From: Bryopsis sp. KO-2023
Taxonomy: Eukaryota > Chlorophyta > Ulvophyceae > Bryopsidales > Bryopsidaceae
DNA length: 64,000 nucleotides
Reading direction: 5' to 3'
Assembly: GCA_030272585.1 (NCBI GenBank)
Contig: BSYQ01000010.1
Coordinates: forward strand, 1,240,001 to 1,304,000
Shown here: piece by piece, positions 38,672 through 48,020 of the stretch
Layout: each line of letters starts with the position of its first letter
Numbering within the stretch: the first letter of the stretch is position 1
Position numbers and translations under genes: made by a program
Notes under the pieces: generated by a model
The model's input: the letters and a program-made list of their open reading frames with translations, nothing else
Told to the model about the DNA's origin: nothing
Databases searched by the model: none

Positions 38672-41600
38672 CAAACAAATATCGACGGTCGTCATTTCCA
38701 GAGGGATGAGTGGGAAGCGTCACCGACCTCTCTATTTACACCGTGGGGAGCATGGAGTTCGTATTCCGCTTGGCAGTTCGAGTGTGGTGGGGCCGTATCA
38801 AACCGTTACTATTTGTCCTCCTATTCGTATTCGTGGACAGGGTTTGGCTGGCCTACTCCCAATCGGCCAACCGCTCGGCCTTATCCATGCGCCGACTATT
38901 GGGAAGGAGGGTCGTGTTCGTATCTGTATTTATAACCCAGGGCCTCGCGCCAGAATGTTAACGAGTCGCCTTTGCCTGGCTGAGTTGAGGGTGCTGCCGG
39001 GGGTCAAGGTTGTTTTTGAAGAGAGTGAGTTACTGCAAGGGTTTCAGGAGGATTCGGGAGCGTTGCCACAGCCCAGTGACCTGCGGCATTCGACGGATGA
39101 TGTGCGGTGTAATGGTTTGCCTCCTTTTGTCGAATGTTCTGGGACGGAGATGGATGAACTGGGGATGAATGCGATGCATGGGCTACGCATGAAGCGTCAG
39201 CGGACAGGGGAGATTCGGTGTGAGGGAGACAGGCAGCAGAGGGGAGGTCAGAACTTCTGTGGGCTGGACTGTGAGTCAGAAACAGGTTTGGAACCTGATG
39301 ATTTGGGATGTGAGGCAGAAGTGGTTTCAGCAAGTGGAGACATGGGCACTCAGATATTTTGTGGGCTGGGCTGTGAGTCAGAAGCAGGTCAGGAACCTGT
39401 TGGTTTGGGCAGTGAGCCAGACACTGTTTCAGCCGGTGGAGGCATGGGCACCCAGACGTTTGTAGGGGATTTGGGTGGAGGTTGTTTGGACACAGGGGGC
39501 AGCAGTCAGTTTGGGACTCCTGGCAGAATGTCAAGGGCACAAGGTGTCAGCCATCAGTTTGGGGATTCGGGGGTTTCCTTGGATCAGTGTAACACACAGC
39601 AGTTTTCGACTTACATGATACACCAACTCAAGCTGCAGGCTTCGGGTGACGAGCTGGCTGATTGGGAAATCCAGCCGTTTCCACCCACTGCCTCATGTTC
39701 TGGTATTCAAGCACTTGCCACCTTTCAGTCGAGTAGTCACTGCTCTCCTCAGTCGGCATCCTCCTCCTCTACCTCTTCTGTCCCCAACGCCACAGTGGGG
39801 GCCTCCCAGGATTCCTCTTGGTTTGCAGCCTATCCTGATGTCTTCACCTCCAGTCTGTCCCAGTCGCACACCTCCCCAACTCAGGCCCTGCAAGTGTGTC
39901 ATCGGGAGATTTCTTGGCGTATTCCCTATGAGCATATTCCCCTCCAGCACAATGGCAGCCGTTTTCTTCCTACACAGGTGGACAGCACAGAGATACAGGA
40001 GCTGTTGGGTACACTAGAAAAAGATGGGGTCATTCGCCCCTTACGCCCCCAAGAGCGGGCAGTTATTAGCCCCTGCTTGTTTATTCGCAAGAAATCTGGG
40101 GCTGTCCGCAAAACCGTGGACTTTCGCTGGGTTAATTCCTACAGTGAATCCTGGGGCAGTGACAATATAAACGTGATGGAAACTATTCGGGGGCTGCCTA
40201 GCCACTGGGACCGATTTACTATTCTTGACCTCAACCAATCCTTCTTTCAGATGCCAATCTGTTCGGCTTTGGAAAGGTTGTTTGGATTTGAAACTCCTCA
40301 TGGTACCTTTGTGTATCAGCGTCTCCCTCAGGGCTGGGTGTGCTCTCCTGGCCTCCTGCATGACCGTTTGGCCAAAATCCTGAAGCCCACAGAAGGGCGC
40401 AACTTCGTTGATGATATTCTTATCGGTGGGCAGGGGGCTGCAGACCATGATCGCAACCTAAAGGCAGTTTTGGAGGTGTTATCGGCTAATGGGCTGACAG
40501 TGAGCAAAACCAAAGCACAAATTTCAAAAGCGGAGCTGATTTTCCTTGGTTTTTCAATTTCTGGCCAAGGCATTTCTTTGGATGCGTACATCAACGCTCA
40601 GTTGGCCAATTTACCTTCTATGGAATCGGTGAGGGATGTCCGCAAGTTCATGGGCATCATGAACATCTGCCGCCCGGTCACTCCTGGCTTGACGGAGATC
40701 CTCAGGCCCTTGATGGCCCTTTCGAAGGGGGCTGCCCAGGCTGAGCTGCAGAGGGTGGTCAAGGCAGCTTGGGGTCAGATCCTACAACACACAAGACACA
40801 TTCAGTCACCCAGGCCATCCAGTGAATACTTTTTGCATACTGATTGGAGTGGCCAAGGTGCAGGGTACATCTTATATGATGGTCACCCCTCAGCAGGGAG
40901 GGTGGTGGCCATCAACAGTCGACAAATGGCCAACAGCCCTGACAGTTCATTTTTGGGAGAATTGGGGGCAATTGTCTGGGCCTTGAAAAACATTTCCAGC
41001 TTGGTGAAAGGGAGCAAGCTTACCCTGCTGACTGATTCGGAGTCCTCTCTGCACAAGCTGTTGGGGGCCTCGTACAAGACACTTACCGAAGATGTGCGGG
41101 TCGCCCGTCTTGCTACCTGGCTGGCTGCCAACTTCCCGATCCCTGGACGGTTAACGATTCGCTTCATCCCAGGCGAAGACAACCATTGGGCCGACGCGTT
41201 GTCTCGTTGGTACCGCCGACCCAAAGCGCGCTGCGTCGCCCCGGATTCCGAGCCACCCTTGCCTCCAGCTAGCTGCTCCCCACCTCTGGCTCCCACGGTT
41301 ATTCCTTTGGACACAGCACCCCAGGCGACCACAACAATTACCGAGAATGTCGTACCACCACAGGAGGTTTCGCTTTTGCCAAACGCAGAGCGAGGATTAC
41401 CAAGTCCACTGATGTCATCATCACCTGATTCTCACACTGTTGCGTTTCACTCTGAAACGAATTCTGCAGTGGCGGAGGGGATCCGAGTGGAAGGCGAGCA
41501 GGAGCAGAACTTTGCAGCGCATCTGGCGGTGGTGCGTCGTCTCCACGCCTCGGAGCACTGGGGGGCACAGAAGTTATGGGATCAAGTTCGTCAACGCCAT

Positions 41601-42476
41601 CTACAGGTGACTTACAGTGACGTTTGCGAAGTCGTCAAGCGTTGTGCAACATGCCAGTTTTTCGCACAACCGAAAGAAAAAGAGCCGTTGGGCGACATTT
41701 GCCCTCGTGCTACAAAGCCCGGCCACGCCATCAGTATCGATGTGGTTGGGCCTCTAGAGCCGGGTCACAGGGGTGAAAAGTACCTGGTTTGCATCGTCGA
41801 CCATGTTTCGCGTGTGGGCTTCGCGCACGGTGTTTTGGCGGCCGATACCTCCTCGATTTTGGATGTCCTGGAAATGTGGAACAAGCGTCGGGGTCGCCCA
41901 GATACCATCGTCTGTGATGGTGCTTCCTATTTCCACTCTGCTCGAATGCGCAAGTGGCTCCAGGATTCGCGCATCACCATGTTGCGCATTCCTCCTCACC
42001 ACCATCGTGCCAATGGACTAATCGAGCGATTTCAGCAATCCTTGCTCACTCGTCTTCGTCGCATGATGTTCGATCGTCACTGTTCCTGGACGTCGTTGAT
42101 ACCCGAGGCAGTGAAAGCCGTCAATGGGGCACGCCATCGCGTCACTCGGTTTGTACCTGACGCGCTTTGGGAAGGAACGCAGCAGCAGTGGTGTGAGGCG
42201 AAACAACGGGGTCAGGAGGCGCGACAGACATACAACAAGGGTAAACGCCTGAAACTGCATCATCACTATTTAGGGGAACGGGTGTTATTATTGGATGGAA
42301 CCAGGGATGCTACACCTCAAAATAAATTTCTCCCTCTTTGGAAAGGGCCCTATGTGATCTCACAGTTGTTGTCTGGACGCCGATATAAGCTCCTCCCGCT
42401 GACTCATGAGGTAAAGCGTGGTCGCAAGCCTTATTTGGTGGCACACAGTAATCAGCTTGCGCATTTTTTTGACTGA
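38643..42476 (+). CDS. Gypsy element 2 ORF2: RT-RNase H-integrase
   Basis: Translated by -1 frameshift from ORF1 (the frame itself is open from 38589). A beta-rich domain after protease (RICIYNPGPRARM) is followed by a linker with two imperfect repeats of about 40 residues (39240-39465). RT motifs are FTILDLNQSFFQMPI, RLPQGW and FVDDILIG (about 40404). RNase H shows LHTDWSGQG, FLGELGAIV and LLTDSESS. Integrase has HASEHWG...CATC (HHCC), the core Asp in SIDVVGPL and IVCDGASYF and the Glu in NGLIERFQQS. No chromodomain is seen. The stop is at 42474-42476. All catalytic motifs look intact, so it may be competent. Confidence 0.88.
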   Translation: MVLAVAVEPLKQISTVVISRGMSGKRHRPLYLHRGEHGVRIPLGSSSVVGPYQTVTICPPIRIRGQGLAGLLPIGQPLGLIHAPTIGKEGRVRICIYNPGPRARMLTSRLCLAELRVLPGVKVVFEESELLQGFQEDSGALPQPSDLRHSTDDVRCNGLPPFVECSGTEMDELGMNAMHGLRMKRQRTGEIRCEGDRQQRGGQNFCGLDCESETGLEPDDLGCEAEVVSASGDMGTQIFCGLGCESEAGQEPVGLGSEPDTVSAGGGMGTQTFVGDLGGGCLDTGGSSQFGTPGRMSRAQGVSHQFGDSGVSLDQCNTQQFSTYMIHQLKLQASGDELADWEIQPFPPTASCSGIQALATFQSSSHCSPQSASSSSTSSVPNATVGASQDSSWFAAYPDVFTSSLSQSHTSPTQALQVCHREISWRIPYEHIPLQHNGSRFLPTQVDSTEIQELLGTLEKDGVIRPLRPQERAVISPCLFIRKKSGAVRKTVDFRWVNSYSESWGSDNINVMETIRGLPSHWDRFTILDLNQSFFQMPICSALERLFGFETPHGTFVYQRLPQGWVCSPGLLHDRLAKILKPTEGRNFVDDILIGGQGAADHDRNLKAVLEVLSANGLTVSKTKAQISKAELIFLGFSISGQGISLDAYINAQLANLPSMESVRDVRKFMGIMNICRPVTPGLTEILRPLMALSKGAAQAELQRVVKAAWGQILQHTRHIQSPRPSSEYFLHTDWSGQGAGYILYDGHPSAGRVVAINSRQMANSPDSSFLGELGAIVWALKNISSLVKGSKLTLLTDSESSLHKLLGASYKTLTEDVRVARLATWLAANFPIPGRLTIRFIPGEDNHWADALSRWYRRPKARCVAPDSEPPLPPASCSPPLAPTVIPLDTAPQATTTITENVVPPQEVSLLPNAERGLPSPLMSSSPDSHTVAFHSETNSAVAEGIRVEGEQEQNFAAHLAVVRRLHASEHWGAQKLWDQVRQRHLQVTYSDVCEVVKRCATCQFFAQPKEKEPLGDICPRATKPGHAISIDVVGPLEPGHRGEKYLVCIVDHVSRVGFAHGVLAADTSSILDVLEMWNKRRGRPDTIVCDGASYFHSARMRKWLQDSRITMLRIPPHHHRANGLIERFQQSLLTRLRRMMFDRHCSWTSLIPEAVKAVNGARHRVTRFVPDALWEGTQQQWCEAKQRGQEARQTYNKGKRLKLHHHYLGERVLLLDGTRDATPQNKFLPLWKGPYVISQLLSGRRYKLLPLTHEVKRGRKPYLVAHSNQLAHFFD

Positions 42477-42510
42477 GTGCAACGACTTCTTTCGGAGGCG
42501 CAGGAAAGCG

Positions 42511-42698
42511 TGTGGAATACAGTAAACGGGATCAGAACTGAGTCGGTCATGGGGTTTAGTTGGGAAGACTCGGAGGAAAAGGAAGAGATTTAAGGAAGAA
42601 GGTGGTTGGGTGTATGGTCGTTTATTTTGCTTACATTTTGTAAAGCGTTCTTTGGCGGCCGTTTCACCACTCGGTATCGCTGTTGCGAACGAGTGTAT
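42511..42698 (+). repeat. 3' LTR of gypsy element 2 (main part)
   Basis: Identical to 37101-37288 over its length. Element 3 is inserted after GTAT (42695-42698) and the remaining six bases of the LTR are at 48011-48016. Confidence 0.92.
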
Positions 42699-42909
42699 TG
42701 TGAGCGCCAAAGTGGTAGATGACTGAAATGAGGCAGTAGTGGACGAAAGGAAGTGGTGCTGTGTAACGTGGGGTAGTGCGATAGTGAGGGAATCTTGTGG
42801 ACAGTTTGATTAGTCGTGGGAAGGTATAAAGTTCGACAGGGAAACTTGTAAATAAGAGACAGCGAACGTTTGTTCGCGTTGAGTTAGGTCTGCGCTCGAG
42901 TTTATTACA
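42699..42909 (+). repeat. 5' LTR of gypsy element 3
   Basis: 211 bp, followed by the primer-binding site TGGTTTCGGAGC at 42910. A TATAAAG motif lies near 42825. Confidence 0.93.
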
Positions 42910-42939
42910 TGGTTTCGGAGCTGTAATCGGTCTATTCAG

Positions 42940-45024
42940 TTGTTGAAAGTTCGCACGCTGGCTCGCTTAGGCGTTGAACTCGAAAAGCTCGACCTCGAAC
43001 TATCCTTCAGCGATAGTTCGTTTGCAACCGCAAAAGGACAGCGAACCAGCGAGGACGCAGATACGCACTCTCACGACTTGGCACAAGGACGTGCTACTTC
43101 AGACACGTCGAGTGTGACAGACCTCGGCAAGCAAGCTAAGTGGCGTAACACGCCTTGGTTTGAAACTGACGAACACCTTTTTTTTCCGGACATATCGCGT
43201 CCTAGGAAGGACCGCAGGCACGACATGGCTGACGTTGAAAAGATACAGAGAGTGACGAAATGGACAAGGGAGACGGCAGACTGGCTCGTCCCATATGCCG
43301 AGGTCACAGAGGAAGAGACCACGGAGAGAGCACGTGTCATTCTTAAGCACGTTGCGCCGACCACACATGAAGGACGCGCAATCTACAAAATGATCACTAA
43401 TGCGCTGAAGGCTACAGAGTGGTTTATTCAGGACCCAGACAATCCAGAGCGAAGGATTCGACTGACTGACGAGGAACGCATAGAGACTGCGTGCTGGGAT
43501 TCTATCAAGGCGAATCTAAACAATCTCCTTCCAACGGAGAGTATTCTCAGTCCAGAACAAAGGATCTTGTCGTTGAAAAAAGAAAAAGGGGAGTCTTTGT
43601 TGGCGTTCACGAGCAGGTTCAAGACTGTCTGTGACGAATATCCCCATGTGGCTCCATCGAGAAAGCTGCAGTTGTTACTAAACAAACTGCCCACGGATGT
43701 TCGAAATACATTAGCAGGATATGATATCCTGCAGACGAGTCTCGACCAAGTCATCCAGGTTGTTCGCAGAAGAACGGATTGGTTACTCGCTGGAAATTTG
43801 AGTGATAAAGGAGTCGAGGATGCTATGGAGATCGACGCTCTGGAGTTGAGTAAGGGAAGTGTTTCGGCTTTGGAAGGAACTTCGTCGCATGTGGATACGT
43901 TGAGACGCGTGCCTATTTCCACGCTCAAACATTATGTTGCTGATTTCGCGAAACGAGATAACCGCTTTCGTTCGTTTTTGACCTATCTCGTGAAAAGCCA
44001 AGGTACTGGAGAAGGAGGGGAAAAGGCACGCCCATTCACTCGTCAGCGTTCAAAAGGAGGTCGTGGTGACAAACAGCCTGGGATATTTCACGTGGATACT
44101 GACGACGCCACGAAGGATGACAAAGTTGACGAGTATTTTGAGGACGATATTTTCGCTGAAGAAGATCCTATGGCAGAGGAAGGTGAAATAGTGAATGTCG
44201 CCATCGCTGACGAAATGGACAAGGCAGGCATCAATTTCGCAAGCTCGCTGTTATACTGCCCAGTGGTTTTGAATGATCGCGTTACGATGAATGGACTCGT
44301 CGACACTGGTGCATCTATATCGATTATCTCCTCCCGCACCTTGAAGCGAGCTGGGTCTGAGTTGAAAGTTGACATGGCGCGCTCAGCTATACGCTGTTTT
44401 AACCAAACCACGTTGCAGGCGAAAGGAGTTGCGGAGATGCACGTGACCCTGGGAAAGAAAACCATGTTGCATGAGTTCATGGTTTGTGATGAGGTTTCGC
44501 ATGATCTGCTGGTGGGCAACGACTTATTGAAGCGATTTGAGTGCAGGATTAATCCAGCGAAAGGTTTAATCGAGATGAGTCGACAAACGGCAGTGCAGTG
44601 TTTGGCTGTTCGAGGCGAAAACACATATACCAAAGGCGTTGAGGCAAAGGAGGTTGCACCCACGACAGTTACGATCCAGGCTACAGAAAGAGGAGTGGTG
44701 GAACCAGTGCAGCGAGGCGAGAATGTTTTTATTCCAGTGGGTCGTTCTTTCGTGATCGCATCTAAAGCCTCTCGCACTTTCATACTGCCGTTTCGCGCAG
44801 ACCGCAGTATCCCAGTTTTCGACTCTGGACGCATGCCTATCGGCCTCCTCACATCATCGTCGCTATGGGAAGCGGGAAAACCTCTTAAGGTAACGGTTTT
44901 CAATGCTTCGAGCAGGGCAGTTCACGTTGGCAGTCGCACTGCTGTGGTTGGATTGTCGGTGGGTGATTTTCGATTTCAAATTCAATTAGCTCATCAGGAC
45001 AGTAAACGCATTCGGTGCGTTTAA
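42940..45024 (+). CDS. Gypsy element 3 ORF1: Gag-protease
   Basis: Residues up to about 100 are variable and acidic. A Gag core follows with DSIKANLNNLLPTESI and the Retrotrans_gag signature around SLLAFTSRFKTVCDEYP (about 210-260). No zinc knuckle is visible, which is uncommon. The protease active site is MNGLVDTGASISIIS (about 448) with a later DLLVGNDLL. A beta-rich domain with KVTVFNASSRAVHVGSRTAV follows, the same position as in element 2. The stop TAA is at 45022-45024. The frame of ORF2 is +1 relative and open from about 44991, so a short overlap permits frameshift or re-initiation. Confidence 0.82.
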   Translation: MLKVRTLARLGVELEKLDLELSFSDSSFATAKGQRTSEDADTHSHDLAQGRATSDTSSVTDLGKQAKWRNTPWFETDEHLFFPDISRPRKDRRHDMADVEKIQRVTKWTRETADWLVPYAEVTEEETTERARVILKHVAPTTHEGRAIYKMITNALKATEWFIQDPDNPERRIRLTDEERIETACWDSIKANLNNLLPTESILSPEQRILSLKKEKGESLLAFTSRFKTVCDEYPHVAPSRKLQLLLNKLPTDVRNTLAGYDILQTSLDQVIQVVRRRTDWLLAGNLSDKGVEDAMEIDALELSKGSVSALEGTSSHVDTLRRVPISTLKHYVADFAKRDNRFRSFLTYLVKSQGTGEGGEKARPFTRQRSKGGRGDKQPGIFHVDTDDATKDDKVDEYFEDDIFAEEDPMAEEGEIVNVAIADEMDKAGINFASSLLYCPVVLNDRVTMNGLVDTGASISIISSRTLKRAGSELKVDMARSAIRCFNQTTLQAKGVAEMHVTLGKKTMLHEFMVCDEVSHDLLVGNDLLKRFECRINPAKGLIEMSRQTAVQCLAVRGENTYTKGVEAKEVAPTTVTIQATERGVVEPVQRGENVFIPVGRSFVIASKASRTFILPFRADRSIPVFDSGRMPIGLLTSSSLWEAGKPLKVTVFNASSRAVHVGSRTAVVGLSVGDFRFQIQLAHQDSKRIRCV

Positions 45025-45058
45025 TGGAGCAATAAATGATGGAAAGAAAGACTCAGAA

Positions 45059-47782
45059 ATGGATGTGAAGAGTTTGTTATTATCACACATTCAAAAAAAA
45101 TATGCTGAGCTCTTTTCACAGCCCATCGGGAAATTTAATAAGGAGACAGTTGAGGACATGCCTTTTATTTCCTCGGATTCTTTTTCTAACTTTCGCCAAA
45201 GAGATTTGACTGGGCGTTTTTTTGAAGTAGTGAAACGTGAAGTGGCAGGATGGGTTAGCTTGGGGCTGGTAAAGAAGGTATCTTTTACACCTAAGGTGAT
45301 GACTCCTTTAGTCGTCGTTCCTAAACCCCGCAGTCAAAAACTGCGGGTTTGTTTTGATTTCAGGATGCTTAATGCTAGCATTAAGCAAGTTTATTCGCCT
45401 CCACTGGATAGAGGGGCTATTTTGAAAAGAATGCAAAAAAAGAAAATCTTTTCACAGCTAGATATAGCCTCTGCCTTTATGTGCATTCCTATTTCTGATG
45501 GAATAGCCACATACTTTGGTTTTGAGTTTGGAGGTCAAAATTATGTGATGACAAGGCTAAAAGAGGGCTATCATAATAGCATGCATTACTATATGCGTGC
45601 TATGCACTTTACTTTGGCAAAAGTGCGAACCAAGCTACCGCCAGGAGTCGAACTGCATGCATATGTTGCCGACCTGGCGTTAGCCACTGACGATCTGGCG
45701 ACGCATCGCGTCGCGCTGGACATTTTACTGGATGAACTCCATAAGGATGGCTGGAGTCTCCAACTCGAAAAGTGTGAGTTTTTTAGTTCTTCTATCTTTT
45801 TTCTTGGCGTGCATGTGAGTTCCACTGGTTTCAAAATGGATCCTCAAACGCTTAATAAAATCGAGGATCTTCCTATTCCTCAAAACAAATTTGATTTGCG
45901 CGGTTTCTTTGGGTTGATGAATGGGTTAGCGAGTTTTCATCCGTTTTTGCATCGCACAGTTGCGCCACTGAAGTGTTTTCGATCGGCTGATCCAGTGGCT
46001 TTTCAAACTGATGATTTTCGTTCTTTGTGGCAGTCGTTGGTTTCTTCGTTGACTAATAAACTTTGGGGCTTAGATTTTTTTGACCACGCCTCTAAGGAGC
46101 CGATGAAAATTTTTCTAGACTCTTCCAGTGTTGGGCATGGGGCTGTTTTACTGCAGGGCGAACGAATCATTCAGTTTTGGAGTTCGATAAACTCCCGTTC
46201 GTGGTCCTCTAGCAATCATGCGGAATTAGATGGTTTTTGCAAAGCAGTGGCTGCTTTTCAGCCTTTTTTAGTCGACCGTCCTTTTTCGGTTTTCACCGAT
46301 AATAAAGCTGTTCTTGGGATTTTTAATCCTGAGAATCATTCGCCGTTTGTATTACGGCGCTTGGATGATATACAATCTTTGTGTATCTGTCCTTTTTCTG
46401 TGGAGCACATTGCTGGTGCGCACAATGTCCTGGCAGATGTGTTGTCGCGTTATGAGTATTTCGCAGGAAAGCGTTCTGCCGCTTCTCATGATGCGGCTGC
46501 AGTGGATTTGACTTCGCCGTCTCCTATTCCTACGCCATGGCTGGTTTCGCTGTTGACTGATGCGTATACCGGTCCTGTGTGGCGTTTGCTGACCACTAAT
46601 GAGGTGGACGGATGGCTGTTGGATACTCGAGTGGAAGAGGTTCGCCCGCAATTTCGTATTCAGGAGGGTCGTTTGCTCAAATTGTCCAAAGTCGGCACCT
46701 GGCGTTTGATGATTCCTAAGCAATACGCCCCTGCTCTGTTAAAGAAAGCACATGATGATCTGGGACATAGTAATCGTGCTTTAACTGAGGAACGACTCGC
46801 TGCTCGCTATGTTTGGGATGGAATGCATCGCGACATCAAGCAGTATGTCGACTCCTGTGAAGAGTGCCAGCGTTGTCTCAAAATCGCTCCCACAGCGGAA
46901 TTGCGACCAATCAAAGAGATGGAGCCTTGGGGACTGGTGGGCTTAGATTTTATTGGCCCGTTACCCCAAAGTGGTGGCTGTCGGTATATTCTCGTGGCGA
47001 TCGACTATGCCACGCGATGGCCAGAAGCTAAAGGAGTGGAGCTGGCAGACAGTAAGACGATCTGTGCATTTTTGGACACTCTTCGATTTCGTTTTGGAAC
47101 GCCCAGGCGCATTATTACAGACAATGCGCCAGCATTTGTGAGTGAACAGGTCCAAGCCTATTTAGGTGACCATGGAATAGGGCGACTGGAAATTTCAGCT
47201 TATTCGCCTAAAACAAATGGGTGTGTCGAGCGAATGAACCAGACGATTATGAATGCGCTGAAGAAAAGCTGCTTGGGACAAGGGCATGAGTGGGAGAATC
47301 ATTTGGAACGTGTGCTTTACGGGATACGCACACAGCGCAATGCTACTACGCAGATGACTCCTTTCGAAGTCATGTATGGGTTCAAGCCGCGGGACTGGAT
47401 GGATGATGCAGTCACCCAGGAGATTTTGGAACAGCAAGAAAGTACTTCGACAGTTCTCAGGCTTTCACGATTGGAAGACAATCGTATACTGGCGAATCAA
47501 CAAATGACTACGGCGCAGTCGAAAATGCGGTCGTATTATGATGCTACAAAACGCGGGTCGCAGAGAAAGGAGTTTCGATTGGGTATGGCTGTTTTACTTA
47601 AAAACGAACGAGGTCAAAAGAATAGCAAATTTGCAGGTCGCTGGAAAGGCCCATTTAAAATAGTCAGTGATTATGGGTCTGGGATTTTTTTACTGGCAAC
47701 ACCTAAAGGTGCACTGCTGAAAGGCTTAGTGCACCATGATCGATTGATTCGATATGAGAAAAGGGACGAAAAAGGAGTTTAG
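45059..47782 (+). CDS. Gypsy element 3 ORF2: RT-RNase H-integrase, RT active site altered
   Basis: 907 residues. RT palm motif SQLDIASAFMCIPI carries the first catalytic Asp. The expected YxDD box reads YVADLALATDD (45662-45673): its first Asp codon is GCC (Ala) where GAC would give Asp. The preceding region TRLKEGYHNSMHYY is also atypical. RNase H has IFLDSSSVGHG, NHAELDGF and VFTDNKAVLG. Integrase has HDDLGHS...CEECQR, GLDFIGPL, ITDNAPAF and NGCVERMNQ. No chromodomain is seen. With identical LTRs but a mutated catalytic pair, the copy is probably RT-dead and was made by another copy, or mutated after insertion. Confidence 0.88.
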   Translation: MDVKSLLLSHIQKKYAELFSQPIGKFNKETVEDMPFISSDSFSNFRQRDLTGRFFEVVKREVAGWVSLGLVKKVSFTPKVMTPLVVVPKPRSQKLRVCFDFRMLNASIKQVYSPPLDRGAILKRMQKKKIFSQLDIASAFMCIPISDGIATYFGFEFGGQNYVMTRLKEGYHNSMHYYMRAMHFTLAKVRTKLPPGVELHAYVADLALATDDLATHRVALDILLDELHKDGWSLQLEKCEFFSSSIFFLGVHVSSTGFKMDPQTLNKIEDLPIPQNKFDLRGFFGLMNGLASFHPFLHRTVAPLKCFRSADPVAFQTDDFRSLWQSLVSSLTNKLWGLDFFDHASKEPMKIFLDSSSVGHGAVLLQGERIIQFWSSINSRSWSSSNHAELDGFCKAVAAFQPFLVDRPFSVFTDNKAVLGIFNPENHSPFVLRRLDDIQSLCICPFSVEHIAGAHNVLADVLSRYEYFAGKRSAASHDAAAVDLTSPSPIPTPWLVSLLTDAYTGPVWRLLTTNEVDGWLLDTRVEEVRPQFRIQEGRLLKLSKVGTWRLMIPKQYAPALLKKAHDDLGHSNRALTEERLAARYVWDGMHRDIKQYVDSCEECQRCLKIAPTAELRPIKEMEPWGLVGLDFIGPLPQSGGCRYILVAIDYATRWPEAKGVELADSKTICAFLDTLRFRFGTPRRIITDNAPAFVSEQVQAYLGDHGIGRLEISAYSPKTNGCVERMNQTIMNALKKSCLGQGHEWENHLERVLYGIRTQRNATTQMTPFEVMYGFKPRDWMDDAVTQEILEQQESTSTVLRLSRLEDNRILANQQMTTAQSKMRSYYDATKRGSQRKEFRLGMAVLLKNERGQKNSKFAGRWKGPFKIVSDYGSGIFLLATPKGALLKGLVHHDRLIRYEKRDEKGV

Positions 47783-47795
47783 CACAAAAGAAGCG

Positions 47796-48006
47796 TGTGA
47801 GCGCCAAAGTGGTAGATGACTGAAATGAGGCAGTAGTGGACGAAAGGAAGTGGTGCTGTGTAACGTGGGGTAGTGCGATAGTGAGGGAATCTTGTGGACA
47901 GTTTGATTAGTCGTGGGAAGGTATAAAGTTCGACAGGGAAACTTGTAAATAAGAGACAGCGAACGTTTGTTCGCGTTGAGTTAGGTCTGCGCTCGAGTTT
48001 ATTACA
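47796..48006 (+). repeat. 3' LTR of gypsy element 3
   Basis: 211 bp, identical to 42699-42909. Confidence 0.93.
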
Positions 48007-48020
48007 GTATTCAACAATTG

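Larger units (their letters stand above)
42699..48006 (+). mobile_element. Gypsy-type LTR retrotransposon 3, nested
   Basis: The LTRs 42699-42909 and 47796-48006 are both 211 bp and identical base for base by eye (TGTGAGCGCC...TTTATTACA). A 4-bp duplicate GTAT lies at 42695-42698 and 48007-48010. It is inserted in the 3' LTR of element 2, so it is younger than element 2. Confidence 0.95.
37101..48016 (+). mobile_element. Gypsy-type LTR retrotransposon 2 (host of nested element 3)
   Basis: The 194-bp 5' LTR (37101-37294, TGTGGAATACAG...TATTCAACA) matches the 3' LTR 42511-42698 over its whole available length. The 3' LTR is split by element 3 and its last bases (TCAACA) follow at 48011-48016. 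A 4-bp duplicate ATTG flanks it (37097-37100 and 48017-48020). ORF1 and ORF2 are open and overlap with a -1 shift. Identical LTRs imply recent insertion. Confidence 0.92.
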
